Positions 50,685 to 59,081 of a stretch of DNA of 64,000 bases are shown here, piece after piece. The position numbers and the translations under genes are program-made. The stretch is from Blastopirellula marina (lineage in GTDB: Bacteria > Planctomycetota > Planctomycetia > Pirellulales > Pirellulaceae): positions 930,001 to 994,000 of the forward strand of contig NZ_PUHY01000012.1 of the NCBI RefSeq assembly GCF_002967765.1, given 5' to 3'. The notes beneath the pieces are model-generated. The model had not been told where the DNA came from. It did not search any database and saw nothing but the letters and a program-made list of their open reading frames with translations. The number at the start of each line of letters is the position of its first letter. Positions within the stretch are counted from its first letter, which is position 1.

Positions 50685-50754
50685 GTGTGCCCCGGATATC
50701 CTGCCCGCGCGAAGCGGGTAGCAGGGCTCACCGGGCGAGATGCTCGTGGCACAC
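50685..50754. repeat. Nested 70-base palindromic element, possible REP-like repeat
   Basis: Four nested stems: GTGTGCC (50685-50691) with GGCACAC (50748-50754); CCGG (50692-50695) with CCGG (50731-50734); CCTG (50700-50703) with CAGG (50722-50725); CCCGC (50704-50708) with GCGGG (50714-50718) at the tip. It sits between the zinc-ribbon gene and the 3' end of rarA, outside coding sequence. The build resembles extragenic palindromic repeats, but only one copy is in this window, so being a repeat is inferred. Confidence 0.5.
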
Positions 50755-50805
50755 ATACTCTTCTTGTCGCCATAAACCTCTTGCCGCAACGTCTCCTGTT
50801 GCAAA

Positions 50806-52125
50806 TCAGTCGTCTTCACCTCGAAGTCGTTTTCGATAGACTTCCACCCGCTTTTGCAAGGTTGCTTCGAAGCCGCGGGGGACAGGGCGGTAGTATTCGC
50901 GGTCGATGCCAAGGTAGCTTTGGGCGGCGATACCATCCGGGGCATTGTGGGCATATTGATATCCTTCGCCATGCCCGAGATCCTTCGCCCCGCCGTAGTG
51001 AGCATCGCGAAGGTGGGTCGGTACTGGCTGGACCCGTCCTTCGCGGATGTCGGCCCTGGCCTCGCCGATCGCCACGGTTGCAGCGTTGCTCTTAGGGGCA
51101 CAGGCCAAGTAAGCGACCGTTTGCGAAAGCGTGAGTTGGCACTCCGGTAGTCCGATCATCTCGCAGGCTTGCATGGCGGAAACCGCGATCGTTAGGGCGT
51201 GCGGGTCGGCGTTACCAATATCTTCGCTGGCCGAGATGATCAATCGCCGTGTAATGAAGCGAATGTCCTCGCCTCCTTCCAGCATCTTGGCCAGCCAGTA
51301 GATCGAAGCGTCGACATCGCTTCCGCGGATGCTTTTGATTAACGCGCTTGCCGTATCGTAGTGCGTGTCGCCGTCGCGATCGTATTGGACTGCTTTCCGC
51401 TGGATGGTTTCCTCGGCCAGTTCTCGTGTGAATTCAATTGGCTTCTCATCGCTCGATAGGACGCCGATCTCCAGCGCGTTGAGCGCACGTCGGGCGTCCC
51501 CGTCGCAGACCTCCGCCAGGAACTCAGCCGCTTCGTTGTGCAGTACGACGTCGTGTTTGCCGAGCCCACGATGCGGATCCTTCAAAGCGGCATCCAACAC
51601 TTCGCGAATTTCTTCCGATGAGAGCGGTTCAAATTGGAAGACCTGGCTGCGGCTGACGAGTGCGCTGTTGACCGCGAAGAAAGGATTGCTGGTAGTGGCC
51701 CCGACCAGGATTACGATTCCGTTTTCGACATCTGGGAGTAAGGCGTCTTGTTGCGACTTGTTAAACCGGTGGATCTCGTCGATGAATAGCAAGGTCTTGC
51801 GACCCCCAGTGGCGACTTCGCTCTGCGCCTCCTGCAAGACTTCGCGCAGCTCTTTGACGCCAGATGTCACTGCATTGAGCTGGCGGTAGCGACTTTTGGT
51901 TTCGGAGGCCAACAATTGGGCGAGCGTTGTCTTGCCACATCCTGGTGGACCATAGAACAAAACGGAAGTCAGCCGATTCGATTTGATCAGGCGCCATAAC
52001 AACTTTCCTTCGGCCAGGAAATGCTTTTGGCCAAAGAACTCGTTCAAGTTGCGAGGACGCATCCGGGCCGCGAGAGGTTTGGCGCGGTCGAAATTCTTCG
52101 ATTCGGCTTGTTCAAACAAAGACAT
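50806..52125 (-). CDS. rarA: Replication-associated recombination protein A (RarA/MgsA)
   Basis: The ATG at 52125 gives the usual MSLFEQAESKN start; an in-frame ATG 18 codons earlier lies in the leader. The 439-residue AAA+ ATPase has Walker A GPPGCGKTT (59-67), Walker B/box LLFIDEIHRFNKSQQD, sensor-type ATTSNPFFAVNSAL and the C-terminal SEDIGNADPHAL and THLRDAHYGGAKDLGHG stretches typical of RarA. It acts at stalled replication forks, related to the clamp loader and RuvB. A GTGCCG/CGGCAC stem (52131-52136 with 52174-52179) lies in its leader. Confidence 0.93.
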   Translation of the reverse strand: MSLFEQAESKNFDRAKPLAARMRPRNLNEFFGQKHFLAEGKLLWRLIKSNRLTSVLFYGPPGCGKTTLAQLLASETKSRYRQLNAVTSGVKELREVLQEAQSEVATGGRKTLLFIDEIHRFNKSQQDALLPDVENGIVILVGATTSNPFFAVNSALVSRSQVFQFEPLSSEEIREVLDAALKDPHRGLGKHDVVLHNEAAEFLAEVCDGDARRALNALEIGVLSSDEKPIEFTRELAEETIQRKAVQYDRDGDTHYDTASALIKSIRGSDVDASIYWLAKMLEGGEDIRFITRRLIISASEDIGNADPHALTIAVSAMQACEMIGLPECQLTLSQTVAYLACAPKSNAATVAIGEARADIREGRVQPVPTHLRDAHYGGAKDLGHGEGYQYAHNAPDGIAAQSYLGIDREYYRPVPRGFEATLQKRVEVYRKRLRGEDD

Positions 52126-52228
52126 AACTCGTGCCGTGGAGCAGGGGAGGGGATCGACTCCTTCCATTGGACCCGGCACCCCGGTTCAGGGCAACCGCCA
52201 GGCGTTTTCCACCGGCGAGAAAAATAAT

Positions 52229-52257
52229 TTGCCCACCTTAAAAACGCAACCTATGTT
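52229..52257 (+). promoter_or_regulatory. Candidate promoter for a small RNA
   Basis: TTGCCC (52229-52234), a 17-base spacer and TATGTT (52252-52257); each box has four of six consensus matches. The predicted start near 52264 coincides with the first base of a long-range stem. Confidence 0.45.
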
Positions 52258-52262
52258 TCAAG

Positions 52263-52402
52263 TGTCCGGCCGAGTGGGCCCTTTCAGATGGTTGCTCCAA
52301 TCGTCTGCGGTCGGACAGGGACGCCGCACGGAGCGTTAAGCAACTTCCGCGGTGTGAGCCCGACGTACGTTGATGCTTAACAAACGTACGCCGGGTTTTT
52401 TT
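52263..52402 (+). ncRNA. Candidate structured small RNA, about 140 nt
   Basis: This stretch has a promoter-like pair upstream, dense secondary structure and a strong terminator, but no plus-strand gene. Stems: TGTCCG (52263-52268) with CGGACA (52312-52317); inside it a 10-bp hairpin CAGATGGTTG (52285-52294) with CAATCGTCTG (52298-52307), including two G-T pairs, and a small GGCC/GGCC stem; then ACGCCGC (52321-52327) with GCGGTGT (52349-52355), continued by GGA/TCC; then the terminator stem. A 28-codon frame (ATG 52254) overlaps it but has no ribosome binding site and its ATG lies in the -10 box. The neighbours are both on the minus strand. I do not recognise an RNA family. Confidence 0.6.
52359..52402 (+). 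terminator. Strong plus-strand terminator with no upstream plus-strand gene
   Basis: CCCGACGTACGTT (52359-52371) pairs with AACGTACGCCGGG (52383-52395) with one mismatch, followed by seven T. On the minus strand there is no T-run, so it serves plus-strand transcription only. Confidence 0.85.
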
Positions 52403-52435
52403 ATTTCTTGACCGGGAAATCTCTCACGCGAACGG

Positions 52436-53224
52436 CTAGGCTAACGCTTCCAGCATCCCGTTCCAAAGCAAACGCCGGGCTTCGAGGCTTCTAACAGCTG
52501 CATCTTCGGCAGCTTGCCATTTGTCGTCATCGTCGCCGCAGAGATGCGAAAGCAGACGATGGGCCATCGGACCGTGGTGGTCGCCGTCGAGTTCAATGTG
52601 CCGCTCGAGGTAGAAAACGAATTTCGAAGCGGAGCCAGAGAGTTCGGTATTCACTTGCTGCACGATCTTCTGGAAGACTCCTGGCAGAAGATCTTCCCGC
52701 CCGTAAGTGAATCCAGAGGCAATCGCCGGAAGGTTGTCGCTGGCGATTAAGTCAAACGTGTTGGTCACGAATTGAACGATTGGACGCGGAAGATCGGCTT
52801 CGTAAAGCGAGGCCGTCACGTCGCGCCCTTGCTCAAGGCGTTGCAGGAAACGGTCGAGCAGGTAACTGTCGGCACCGATCTGCTGCATGGACGACTGGTA
52901 GAGCTCGAAGTGGCTGCAGAACCCTCCGTCGCCATCTTCGTCGCTTTCTTCGCCGAGCACGATTTCGTTTACCAAGCGACGGCCCAACTGATTGTCGGTG
53001 GGCAGCCAAGGTACCTGAACGCACGTCAGGCGAAGTTGCAGGGCCTTCAACAGCGACATGAAGTCCCACACGGCGAACACGTGGTACTGCATAAACGTAC
53101 GCAGTGCTGCCGCGTCGCCGATCCGTGCATAAACGGGATGTTCGAGCAGTTCGAGCCGTTGCGGTTCTAGGACTTGTTCGATTCGATCGAGGCGCTCCTG
53201 CGCCGCGGGAGGCATCACAATCAT
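52436..53224 (-). CDS. DUF3050 protein, haem-oxygenase-like fold
   Basis: A 262-residue DUF3050 protein. Family stretches are ALRTFMQYHVFAVWDFMSLLKALQ, VPWLPTDN, NEIVLGEESDED, SHFELYQSSMQQIGAD and FYLERHIELDGDHHGPMAHRLL. The spaced E, H and D residues match the metal ligands of haem-oxygenase-like diiron enzymes (UndA, CADD, SznF relatives), so an oxygen-using metalloenzyme is plausible but unproven. The start at 53224 has no strong ribosome binding site; M4 is an alternative. It is transcribed away from the LamG operon. Confidence 0.82.
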   Translation of the reverse strand: MIVMPPAAQERLDRIEQVLEPQRLELLEHPVYARIGDAAALRTFMQYHVFAVWDFMSLLKALQLRLTCVQVPWLPTDNQLGRRLVNEIVLGEESDEDGDGGFCSHFELYQSSMQQIGADSYLLDRFLQRLEQGRDVTASLYEADLPRPIVQFVTNTFDLIASDNLPAIASGFTYGREDLLPGVFQKIVQQVNTELSGSASKFVFYLERHIELDGDHHGPMAHRLLSHLCGDDDDKWQAAEDAAVRSLEARRLLWNGMLEALA

Positions 53225-53476
53225 GGGACTCTGTTGGGTTACAGCAATGGGGGTTGGATGGGCGGGAACGTGCCCGACCAGCTGAGATTGAAAGCTATCA
53301 CATATGGTACCAAGCGGGAATGCAACTTCGGCGTTCCGTATGGGAATGAGGCACTAAATAACGAAAAGGTTCCATGAAGTGTTGAGATCGATTAATGTCT
53401 TGGTATACGGAACCTACCCCTTCGTAGGGCCGCCTAGGAATCTTTCTCGCCCCAATTACTTCCGAGTACCCCTCTA

Positions 53477-54475
53477 ATGCGCCGACCTTTCGCTTGCCTA
53501 ATGTTATTTCTGAGTTGGCTGGCACTATCGTCGTCAGTAACCGCAATTCATGCGGCGGAAGCAACGGGCGATCCTGCGGTCGTCCTCCAGACGCCAGGAT
53601 TGGTTTCGTTTTGGACGTTCGGGGAAGAAGCCGGCCAAGCCCGCAAGTCGATTGCTGATGAGGGGGAATATCCCTTGAGCGAGGTGAATGGTCCGATTCC
53701 TCGTTCCGACCGAGGTCCTTACTCTGGCTTCAGCATGGACCTCAACGGCAAGCAGTATTTGCAGTTGCCCTATGAGGAGACCGGCAAGCTGAACATCAGT
53801 GGGCCAGAGGCTCAGGTCAGCATGTTTGCCGTGGTTCGGATTATTGATTTGAATCAAAGCCGGACAATCGCTGGGATGTGGAGCGAAGGGAAAGGAAGAA
53901 ACGACGACACCGGGACGCGCCAATACGCGATGCTGATGAATATGCCGACGTACGGTGGTCCCAAGCAGCTTGTCCCGCACATCAGCAGCGAAGGGGGCGT
54001 GACCCGCCGGGCAGATGGCTCGGCATTTCCATGGTGTGCCGACTACGCGGCGACCAAGCAGCAAGTGCCCGAAGAAGAGTGGTGTACCCTCGCGTTCACG
54101 TACGACGGCGAATACATACGCGCCTACATCAATGGCACATTTGAAGAACGAAAGCTCGACGCAAAGAAGGACCGCCGCGACGACCCTTACTTCACACAGG
54201 AAGGGCCAGACGGAAAGGATCGTGGAATGAATCCGTATTACCACGGTCGTGGCATCTTCGCCTACGATTCCGACAAGCATGCTGAGTCGAAACCGGGAGG
54301 CGGGGCCGACTTTACCGTAGGTGCTCGATATGCGGTGGGCTCTTTTCTGCGAGAAGCCACCAAAGGAAAGTTCGGCGGCCTGGCGGTCTTCAATCGAGCA
54401 CTGACCGAAGAGGAGATTGCCGCACTACACAAGTCGGCTAATATCGAAGCCCTCAACACTCCTACCAACGATTAA
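53477..54475 (+). CDS. Exported LamG/concanavalin-like protein
   Basis: A 332-residue protein with a signal peptide (about 1-26, ending IHAAE) and a single concanavalin/LamG-like domain: [66 protein letters not shown] and [20 protein letters not shown], the last being the classic LamG end. Such domains bind sugars or act as glycoside-handling modules. It starts a plus-strand set with a pyruvyl-transferase-like protein and a sulfatase, which points to work on a sulfated polysaccharide outside the cytoplasm. Confidence 0.87.
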   Translation: MRRPFACLMLFLSWLALSSSVTAIHAAEATGDPAVVLQTPGLVSFWTFGEEAGQARKSIADEGEYPLSEVNGPIPRSDRGPYSGFSMDLNGKQYLQLPYEETGKLNISGPEAQVSMFAVVRIIDLNQSRTIAGMWSEGKGRNDDTGTRQYAMLMNMPTYGGPKQLVPHISSEGGVTRRADGSAFPWCADYAATKQQVPEEEWCTLAFTYDGEYIRAYINGTFEERKLDAKKDRRDDPYFTQEGPDGKDRGMNPYYHGRGIFAYDSDKHAESKPGGGADFTVGARYAVGSFLREATKGKFGGLAVFNRALTEEEIAALHKSANIEALNTPTND

Positions 54476-54508
54476 CTCACCTTCCAAGAGATTAAGGCCA
54501 CCCCGATC

Positions 54509-55765
54509 ATGAAACGTCGTACCTTTCTACAAGCTTCGGTTGCTGCGGCCATTGCCGCAAACGTTTACGCCGCGCCTGCCAAGCGGCCTCGCATCTTGCT
54601 TCGTTCCTCTTGGCAGGTCGTCAACATTGGCGACATCGCGCATACGCCAGGCGTATTGGCTCTCCTAGAAAAGTACGTGCCGGAGGCGGAAGTCACCTTG
54701 TGGGCCTCAGGCGACTTCTCGGAAGTAGTCTCGGCCATGGAGAAGAAACGTTTCCCTAAGCTCAAGGTCGTGAAGGGATCGATCGGTGAGAACGGCAAGG
54801 CATCGAATGCCGATCTTCAAGAAGCCGTCAGCAGCAGTGACTTTTTGTTGCATGGTTCGGGACCGTCGTTTGTGGCGGCCCGCGATACGGGAGACTACGT
54901 CGAACATACCGGCAAGCCATTTGGGATTTACGGCATCACCTTCGGCGGAGCTGGTCGCAACACGCTTGGCTTGATGAGCAAGGCCAAGTTCGTTTTTTTC
55001 CGTGATACGGTCTCGCTGGCGAAAGCGAAAGAAGTTGGCATCAAGAGCCCGATCATGGAATTTGGTCCAGATGGCGCGTTCGCATGTGATTTACGCGACG
55101 ATACCTCGGCGGAAGCATACCTCAAGCAAAGTGATCTCACGGAGGGAAAATTTCTCTGCTGTATTCCGCGTTTGAGATACACACCCTATTGGTTGGTGAA
55201 AGAAGGGCGAGCGTTTGACGAGAAGAAGCATGCTCGCAACGAGCAGATGAAGGATCACGACCATCAGCCGCTTCGCGATGCGATTAGTAAGGTCGTGTCG
55301 GAAACCGACTACAAGGTGCTGCTCTGCCCGGAAGACATGACCCAGATGAAAGTCGGTAAGGATAACGTCTACGACCACCTTTCGGAGGATGTTAAAAAGA
55401 AAGTTGTTTGGCGGGAAAATTTCTGGCTGACAGACCAGGCTTTGAGTACTTACGTTCGTTCTGCCGGATTCTTTGGGCTCGAGATGCACTCGCCGATCAT
55501 GTGCATCGGCAACGGAATCCCAGCGATCGTGGGGCGGTTTGAAGAGCAGACCTCGAAAGGCTTTATGTGGAAAGACATTGGCCTGGGAGACTGGCTCTTC
55601 GATGTCGATCAGCCGCAGCAGGTCGCCAACTACGCCAGTACTGTGTTAAACTTGATCGAGAAGCCGGAAGCCGCTCAGGAAAACGTAAAAGCGGGCCAGG
55701 CTGTCGTCACTATGCGGCAGCAAGAGACCATGGAGGTCGTCCGACAATCGGTTGGATTGTCTTAA
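54509..55765 (+). CDS. Tat-exported polysaccharide pyruvyl transferase-like protein
   Basis: A 418-residue protein beginning with a twin-arginine-like leader (MKRRTFLQASVAAAIAANVYA). The body resembles the polysaccharide pyruvyl transferase family, a GT-B-like fold: ILLRSSWQVVNIGDIAHTPG, SDFLLHGSGPSFVA, GITFGGAG, KFVFFRDTVSLAKAKEVGI, LCCIPRLRYTPYW and GFFGLEMHSPIM. Known members are cytoplasmic and use phosphoenolpyruvate, so export is odd; the protein may bind or modify a polysaccharide by another route. It lies 33 bases after the LamG gene and 97 before the sulfatase gene. The fold is fairly sure, the reaction is not. Confidence 0.75.
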   Translation: MKRRTFLQASVAAAIAANVYAAPAKRPRILLRSSWQVVNIGDIAHTPGVLALLEKYVPEAEVTLWASGDFSEVVSAMEKKRFPKLKVVKGSIGENGKASNADLQEAVSSSDFLLHGSGPSFVAARDTGDYVEHTGKPFGIYGITFGGAGRNTLGLMSKAKFVFFRDTVSLAKAKEVGIKSPIMEFGPDGAFACDLRDDTSAEAYLKQSDLTEGKFLCCIPRLRYTPYWLVKEGRAFDEKKHARNEQMKDHDHQPLRDAISKVVSETDYKVLLCPEDMTQMKVGKDNVYDHLSEDVKKKVVWRENFWLTDQALSTYVRSAGFFGLEMHSPIMCIGNGIPAIVGRFEEQTSKGFMWKDIGLGDWLFDVDQPQQVANYASTVLNLIEKPEAAQENVKAGQAVVTMRQQETMEVVRQSVGLS

Positions 55766-55862
55766 TTCAGTCGAAACCTCGTTTCTCTGCTCCCTAGTTT
55801 CTTCGTGAAGAGGGGGCAGAACCCAATGCTCATCCTTCTACCCTTCCTGGTAACGACGAATC

Positions 55863-57263
55863 ATGCTCAAGTACTTTGCCACGTTGTTAGTCGCTGTCGT
55901 CGTACTGGGCTTGGTCGCACCGCGACTTGCTCAGGCCGAGACGAAAAAGCCGAACATCATCTACATCATGGCCGACGATCTGGGGATCGGCGACTTGGGA
56001 TGTTACGGCCAGCAGAAGTTCGAGACACCGAACATCGATCGCATGGCGGCTGAAGGGATGTTGTTCACGCAGCATTACTCCGGCAGCACGGTCTGTGCTC
56101 CTACGCGAAGTGTGTTAATGACGGGGCTTCACACCGGCCACACCCCAGTCCGCGGCAACGCGGAAGTGAATCCTGTCGGTCAACAGCCGATTCCCGATGA
56201 AACCGTCACCATGCCAGAACTGCTGAAGAAGGCAGGCTACGTGACCGGTGCGTTCGGCAAATGGGGGCTGGGCTATCCCGGCTCGGAAGGAGACCCGATC
56301 AAGCAAGGGTTCGATGTTTTCTATGGTTACAATTGCCAGCGGAACGCTCACACCTATTACCCAACGTGGTTGTACGACAACGAAAAGAAGATCGAACTGG
56401 ATGGGAAGACATACTCGCACGATCTGATCATGGATCATGCCCTACAGTTCATTCGCGACAACAAAGACAAGCCGTTCTACTGCTACTTGCCGATCACCAT
56501 CCCGCACGCAGCAATGCATGTGCCGGAAGAATATTCCGAACCGTTCCGCAAGAAGTTCCCCGAGTTTGAAAACAAGAAAGGCAAGTATGCCGGCACCACG
56601 GTGACCAATCCGATCGCCGCGTTCGCCGGGATGTGTACCAAGATGGACGAAGACGTTGGCCGCGTGCTGCACTTGCTCAAGGAATTGAACCTCGACGACA
56701 ACACGATCGTGATGTTCACCAGCGACAACGGGGCCCATCAGGAAGGGGGCCACAATCCAGAGTTCTTCGATAGTAACGGTCCTTATCGCGGTCACAAGCG
56801 AGACCTGACTGACGGCGGCATCCGCACTCCCTTCATCGTGCGTTGGCCTGGGCACGTTAAAGCGGGGAGCGAAAGCGACTTGATCAGCGCTCACTGGGAT
56901 GTGCTGCCGACCTTGTGTCAACTGGCAAGCGTTGAGGTTCCCAAGAACATCGACGGGATCAGCATGGTGCCGACCTTGACTGGCGAAGGCAAACAGGCGA
57001 AGCACGATTACCTGTACTTCGAGTTCTTCGAGCGAGGCGGCAAGCGAGCCGTGCGAATGAATCAGTGGAAGGGTGTTCAGAACGACATGACCAACGACCC
57101 TGACGCTCATATCGCTTTGTACAACATCGAAGAAGACGTCGACGAATCAGATGACGTTTCGGAGAAGCATCCAGAAGTGGTTGCCAAGATTCGTCAGATC
57201 TTCGATGAGGCGCATACCGAGAACGACCGCTTCAAGTTCGGTTTCGAGCGGAATAAGAAGTGA
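55863..57263 (+). CDS. Exported arylsulfatase-type sulfatase
   Basis: A 466-residue type I sulfatase with a signal peptide (1-25, ending AQAE). The formylglycine site is C78-A-P-T-R82 in STVCAPTRSVLMTG; metal ligands lie in YIMADDLGIGDLG and MFTSDNGAHQEGGH, and GAFGKWGLG carries the active-site lysine. These enzymes remove sulfate from sulfated sugars, abundant in planctomycetes that feed on algal polysaccharides. It needs a formylglycine-generating enzyme, not found in this window. The next gene starts six bases after its stop, so it is probably co-transcribed with the membrane paralogues. Confidence 0.92.
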   Translation: MLKYFATLLVAVVVLGLVAPRLAQAETKKPNIIYIMADDLGIGDLGCYGQQKFETPNIDRMAAEGMLFTQHYSGSTVCAPTRSVLMTGLHTGHTPVRGNAEVNPVGQQPIPDETVTMPELLKKAGYVTGAFGKWGLGYPGSEGDPIKQGFDVFYGYNCQRNAHTYYPTWLYDNEKKIELDGKTYSHDLIMDHALQFIRDNKDKPFYCYLPITIPHAAMHVPEEYSEPFRKKFPEFENKKGKYAGTTVTNPIAAFAGMCTKMDEDVGRVLHLLKELNLDDNTIVMFTSDNGAHQEGGHNPEFFDSNGPYRGHKRDLTDGGIRTPFIVRWPGHVKAGSESDLISAHWDVLPTLCQLASVEVPKNIDGISMVPTLTGEGKQAKHDYLYFEFFERGGKRAVRMNQWKGVQNDMTNDPDAHIALYNIEEDVDESDDVSEKHPEVVAKIRQIFDEAHTENDRFKFGFERNKK

Positions 57264-57269
57264 CGCTAC

Positions 57270-57812
57270 GTGTCTGACTCGAAGCCAGATATAGTAACTC
57301 AGACAACGCCCACACCAGAGCGAACAATTCGCTTTGGCGTGGGCGATTTTCTTTTGGTCATTGGGGTGACGGGCTACCTGTGCGGGCTGGTGACGCTTGG
57401 AAGATCACAGCAAGGTATTGTCTTGCTACGTACCCTAAGCGAGTTGCAACTTCATCTTGGGTTGTTCAGCATGGCGATGACATTCATTGCGCTATTGTTA
57501 TTCCTTCTTAGCCCGCTTTGGTTCGCGGTGCTTGTTATTTCCCCCACACTGCGACCAAGGCTGTTTCCCTTCGCAAATGCATTGACGCTAATTGTTGCGT
57601 GCGTCCTGCCATTTGTAGATCTTACTGTGGCCGGTACAGCACAAATGGCAATCCTCGGCTTGGGGGCAGTCCCATTGGCGGTCGCATGGTGCACGCAACG
57701 CTGGATGCTCAGCATGCCGCTCGATCGATCGGTTAAGTTTTGGTTCTGGAGCTTGGTCGTTGCTGATCTAGCGATAGCTAATTTTGCTGCAGTGATTTAC
57801 GGCATCGATTAG
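57270..57812 (+). CDS. Four-helix membrane protein, tandem paralogue A
   Basis: GTG start at 57270, six bases after the sulfatase stop. 180 residues. After a short polar N-terminus comes TIRFGVGDFLLVIGVTGYLCGLV, the shared family motif, then about four more hydrophobic segments. It is one of three tandem copies (next at 57862 and 58466). The family is not recognised; the build resembles small planctomycete membrane proteins. No catalytic residues seen. Confidence 0.78.
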   Translation: MSDSKPDIVTQTTPTPERTIRFGVGDFLLVIGVTGYLCGLVTLGRSQQGIVLLRTLSELQLHLGLFSMAMTFIALLLFLLSPLWFAVLVISPTLRPRLFPFANALTLIVACVLPFVDLTVAGTAQMAILGLGAVPLAVAWCTQRWMLSMPLDRSVKFWFWSLVVADLAIANFAAVIYGID

Positions 57813-57861
57813 CAGGGAACTAATCGTCCTGTATGGGCGAGTGGAGGAAACGAAGTAGTTT

Positions 57862-58404
57862 GTGGATGAGCAACGATCGAGAACCGAAGCATCAGATCAA
57901 CCATTTCGCTTCGGTCTTAAAGACTTGGTGTTGATGACGGGCATCTTCGGCTACTTGTGTGGACTGGTTTCACTTGGCGTTTCTGCGCCTGGTAGCGTGC
58001 TACTATCCCACTTAGTCGGCTGGTTTGGGCAACTTGGGATTCTTGCAATTTTTCTTTGGCCGATCGTATTGTTTGGAAGCTTGGCTTGGTCCATTGAGGT
58101 TTCGTTCGTGGGCGACGATTGGACTAAACCGAAAGCATTTCTGCTAACGAACGTAGTGGTTCTCTTTCTCGCGAATATCTTGCCGCTTGGTTTTCGCTTG
58201 TGGGCCATCGGAGACGAAACTTTATCGTTGGCTGTTACTCTAAGTGTGGGATCGATACCGCTTACTTTGGCTTGGTTGGTGCACCGAGCGTTATGCGATC
58301 TACCTGTTCTGGTTCCGCAAGTCTTGAGGTGGTTGAACGGTCTGCTATTGTTGGAACTGCTGAGTATCGCAGCAATCGTAGGTTTGCAGTGGATTAGCAC
58401 GTAA
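57862..58404 (+). CDS. Four-helix membrane protein, tandem paralogue B
   Basis: GTG start at 57862, 180 residues, with GGAGG about 14 bases upstream, rather far. The motif SDQPFRFGLKDLVLMTGIFGYLCGLVSLG matches paralogue C closely and A less so. The C-terminal half shares SIPLTLAWLVHR with copy C (AIPLSVAWLVHR). It lies 49 bases after copy A. Function unknown. Confidence 0.78.
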   Translation: MDEQRSRTEASDQPFRFGLKDLVLMTGIFGYLCGLVSLGVSAPGSVLLSHLVGWFGQLGILAIFLWPIVLFGSLAWSIEVSFVGDDWTKPKAFLLTNVVVLFLANILPLGFRLWAIGDETLSLAVTLSVGSIPLTLAWLVHRALCDLPVLVPQVLRWLNGLLLLELLSIAAIVGLQWIST

Positions 58405-58465
58405 GTTCTACTAGGAAGACAGTCGGGACAGATAGATATCAGGTAAGTACTCTGGAGGCCAGAAT

Positions 58466-58996
58466 TTGCAAGATCCTTTGTCAGATCAGCCGCTTCGCTT
58501 CCGCCTCAAGGATTTAATGCTGGTGACCGGCATTCTTGGGTACCTGTGTGGGCTGATTTCGTTCGGTGTGACCGGATTTGGCTGGCGAGTTATTGTGCAT
58601 CTGGGGAAGGGGATCGGCATGCTGGGGCCCGAGATAACAGCTGCCTGGCCGTTTGCTTTCTTCGGAAGTCTGGCAATGTTGGTTGTCGTTAGCTTGTCTG
58701 AAAACTCCGGACGAAGCCCCAAGCTATTCTTGCTGCTGAACCTAGCCGTTGTTCTCGTCTCGTGTTGTTTTCCGTTGATTACCTTGGACCACGGAATCAA
58801 CATCTCAGGCATGTCACTTGCGGCCAGTTTTGCTATCGGGGCGATTCCATTGTCGGTCGCATGGCTGGTGCATCGATGGATACTTGAGTTTCCCCTGACT
58901 CCCGTCGTTTCGCGAACGTTTTATACCCTGGTATTTCTCGATCTGATGGCGATTGGATCGGTGCTTGGTATGTGCGTGTTTGAATCATACTATTGA
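58466..58996 (+). CDS. Four-helix membrane protein, tandem paralogue C
   Basis: TTG start at 58466 with GGAGG upstream; 176 residues. SDQPLRFRLKDLMLVTGILGYLCGLISFG is the shared motif, followed by further hydrophobic helices and AWLVHRWILEFP. It is the last gene of the plus-strand set; a hairpin serving msrA on the other strand follows. Function unknown. Confidence 0.78.
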   Translation: MQDPLSDQPLRFRLKDLMLVTGILGYLCGLISFGVTGFGWRVIVHLGKGIGMLGPEITAAWPFAFFGSLAMLVVVSLSENSGRSPKLFLLLNLAVVLVSCCFPLITLDHGINISGMSLAASFAIGAIPLSVAWLVHRWILEFPLTPVVSRTFYTLVFLDLMAIGSVLGMCVFESYY

Positions 58997-59028
58997 ACGT
59001 CACGAAGACGAAAATGTGACCATCCATG

Positions 59029-59061
59029 AAAAAGCCATGCCCGCGAGTACGACGGCATGGC
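59029..59061 (-). terminator. Minus-strand terminator after msrA
   Basis: GCCATGCC (59034-59041) pairs with GGCATGGC (59054-59061). Read on the minus strand it is followed by five T (59033-59029). The stretch GGC, T-run, CATG also occurs at the terminator at 17096. Confidence 0.82.
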
Positions 59062-59081
59062 ACCCAAGCTTGATTGCGACC

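Noticed and set aside
50468-50773. A 101-codon minus-strand frame over the nested palindrome
   Set aside because: It is created by reading through the palindrome and overlaps the end of the zinc-ribbon gene; arginine-rich, no start signal.
52254-52339. A 28-codon frame in the candidate small RNA
   Set aside because: Its ATG lies in the proposed -10 box and no ribosome binding site precedes it; the RNA fold explains the sequence better.
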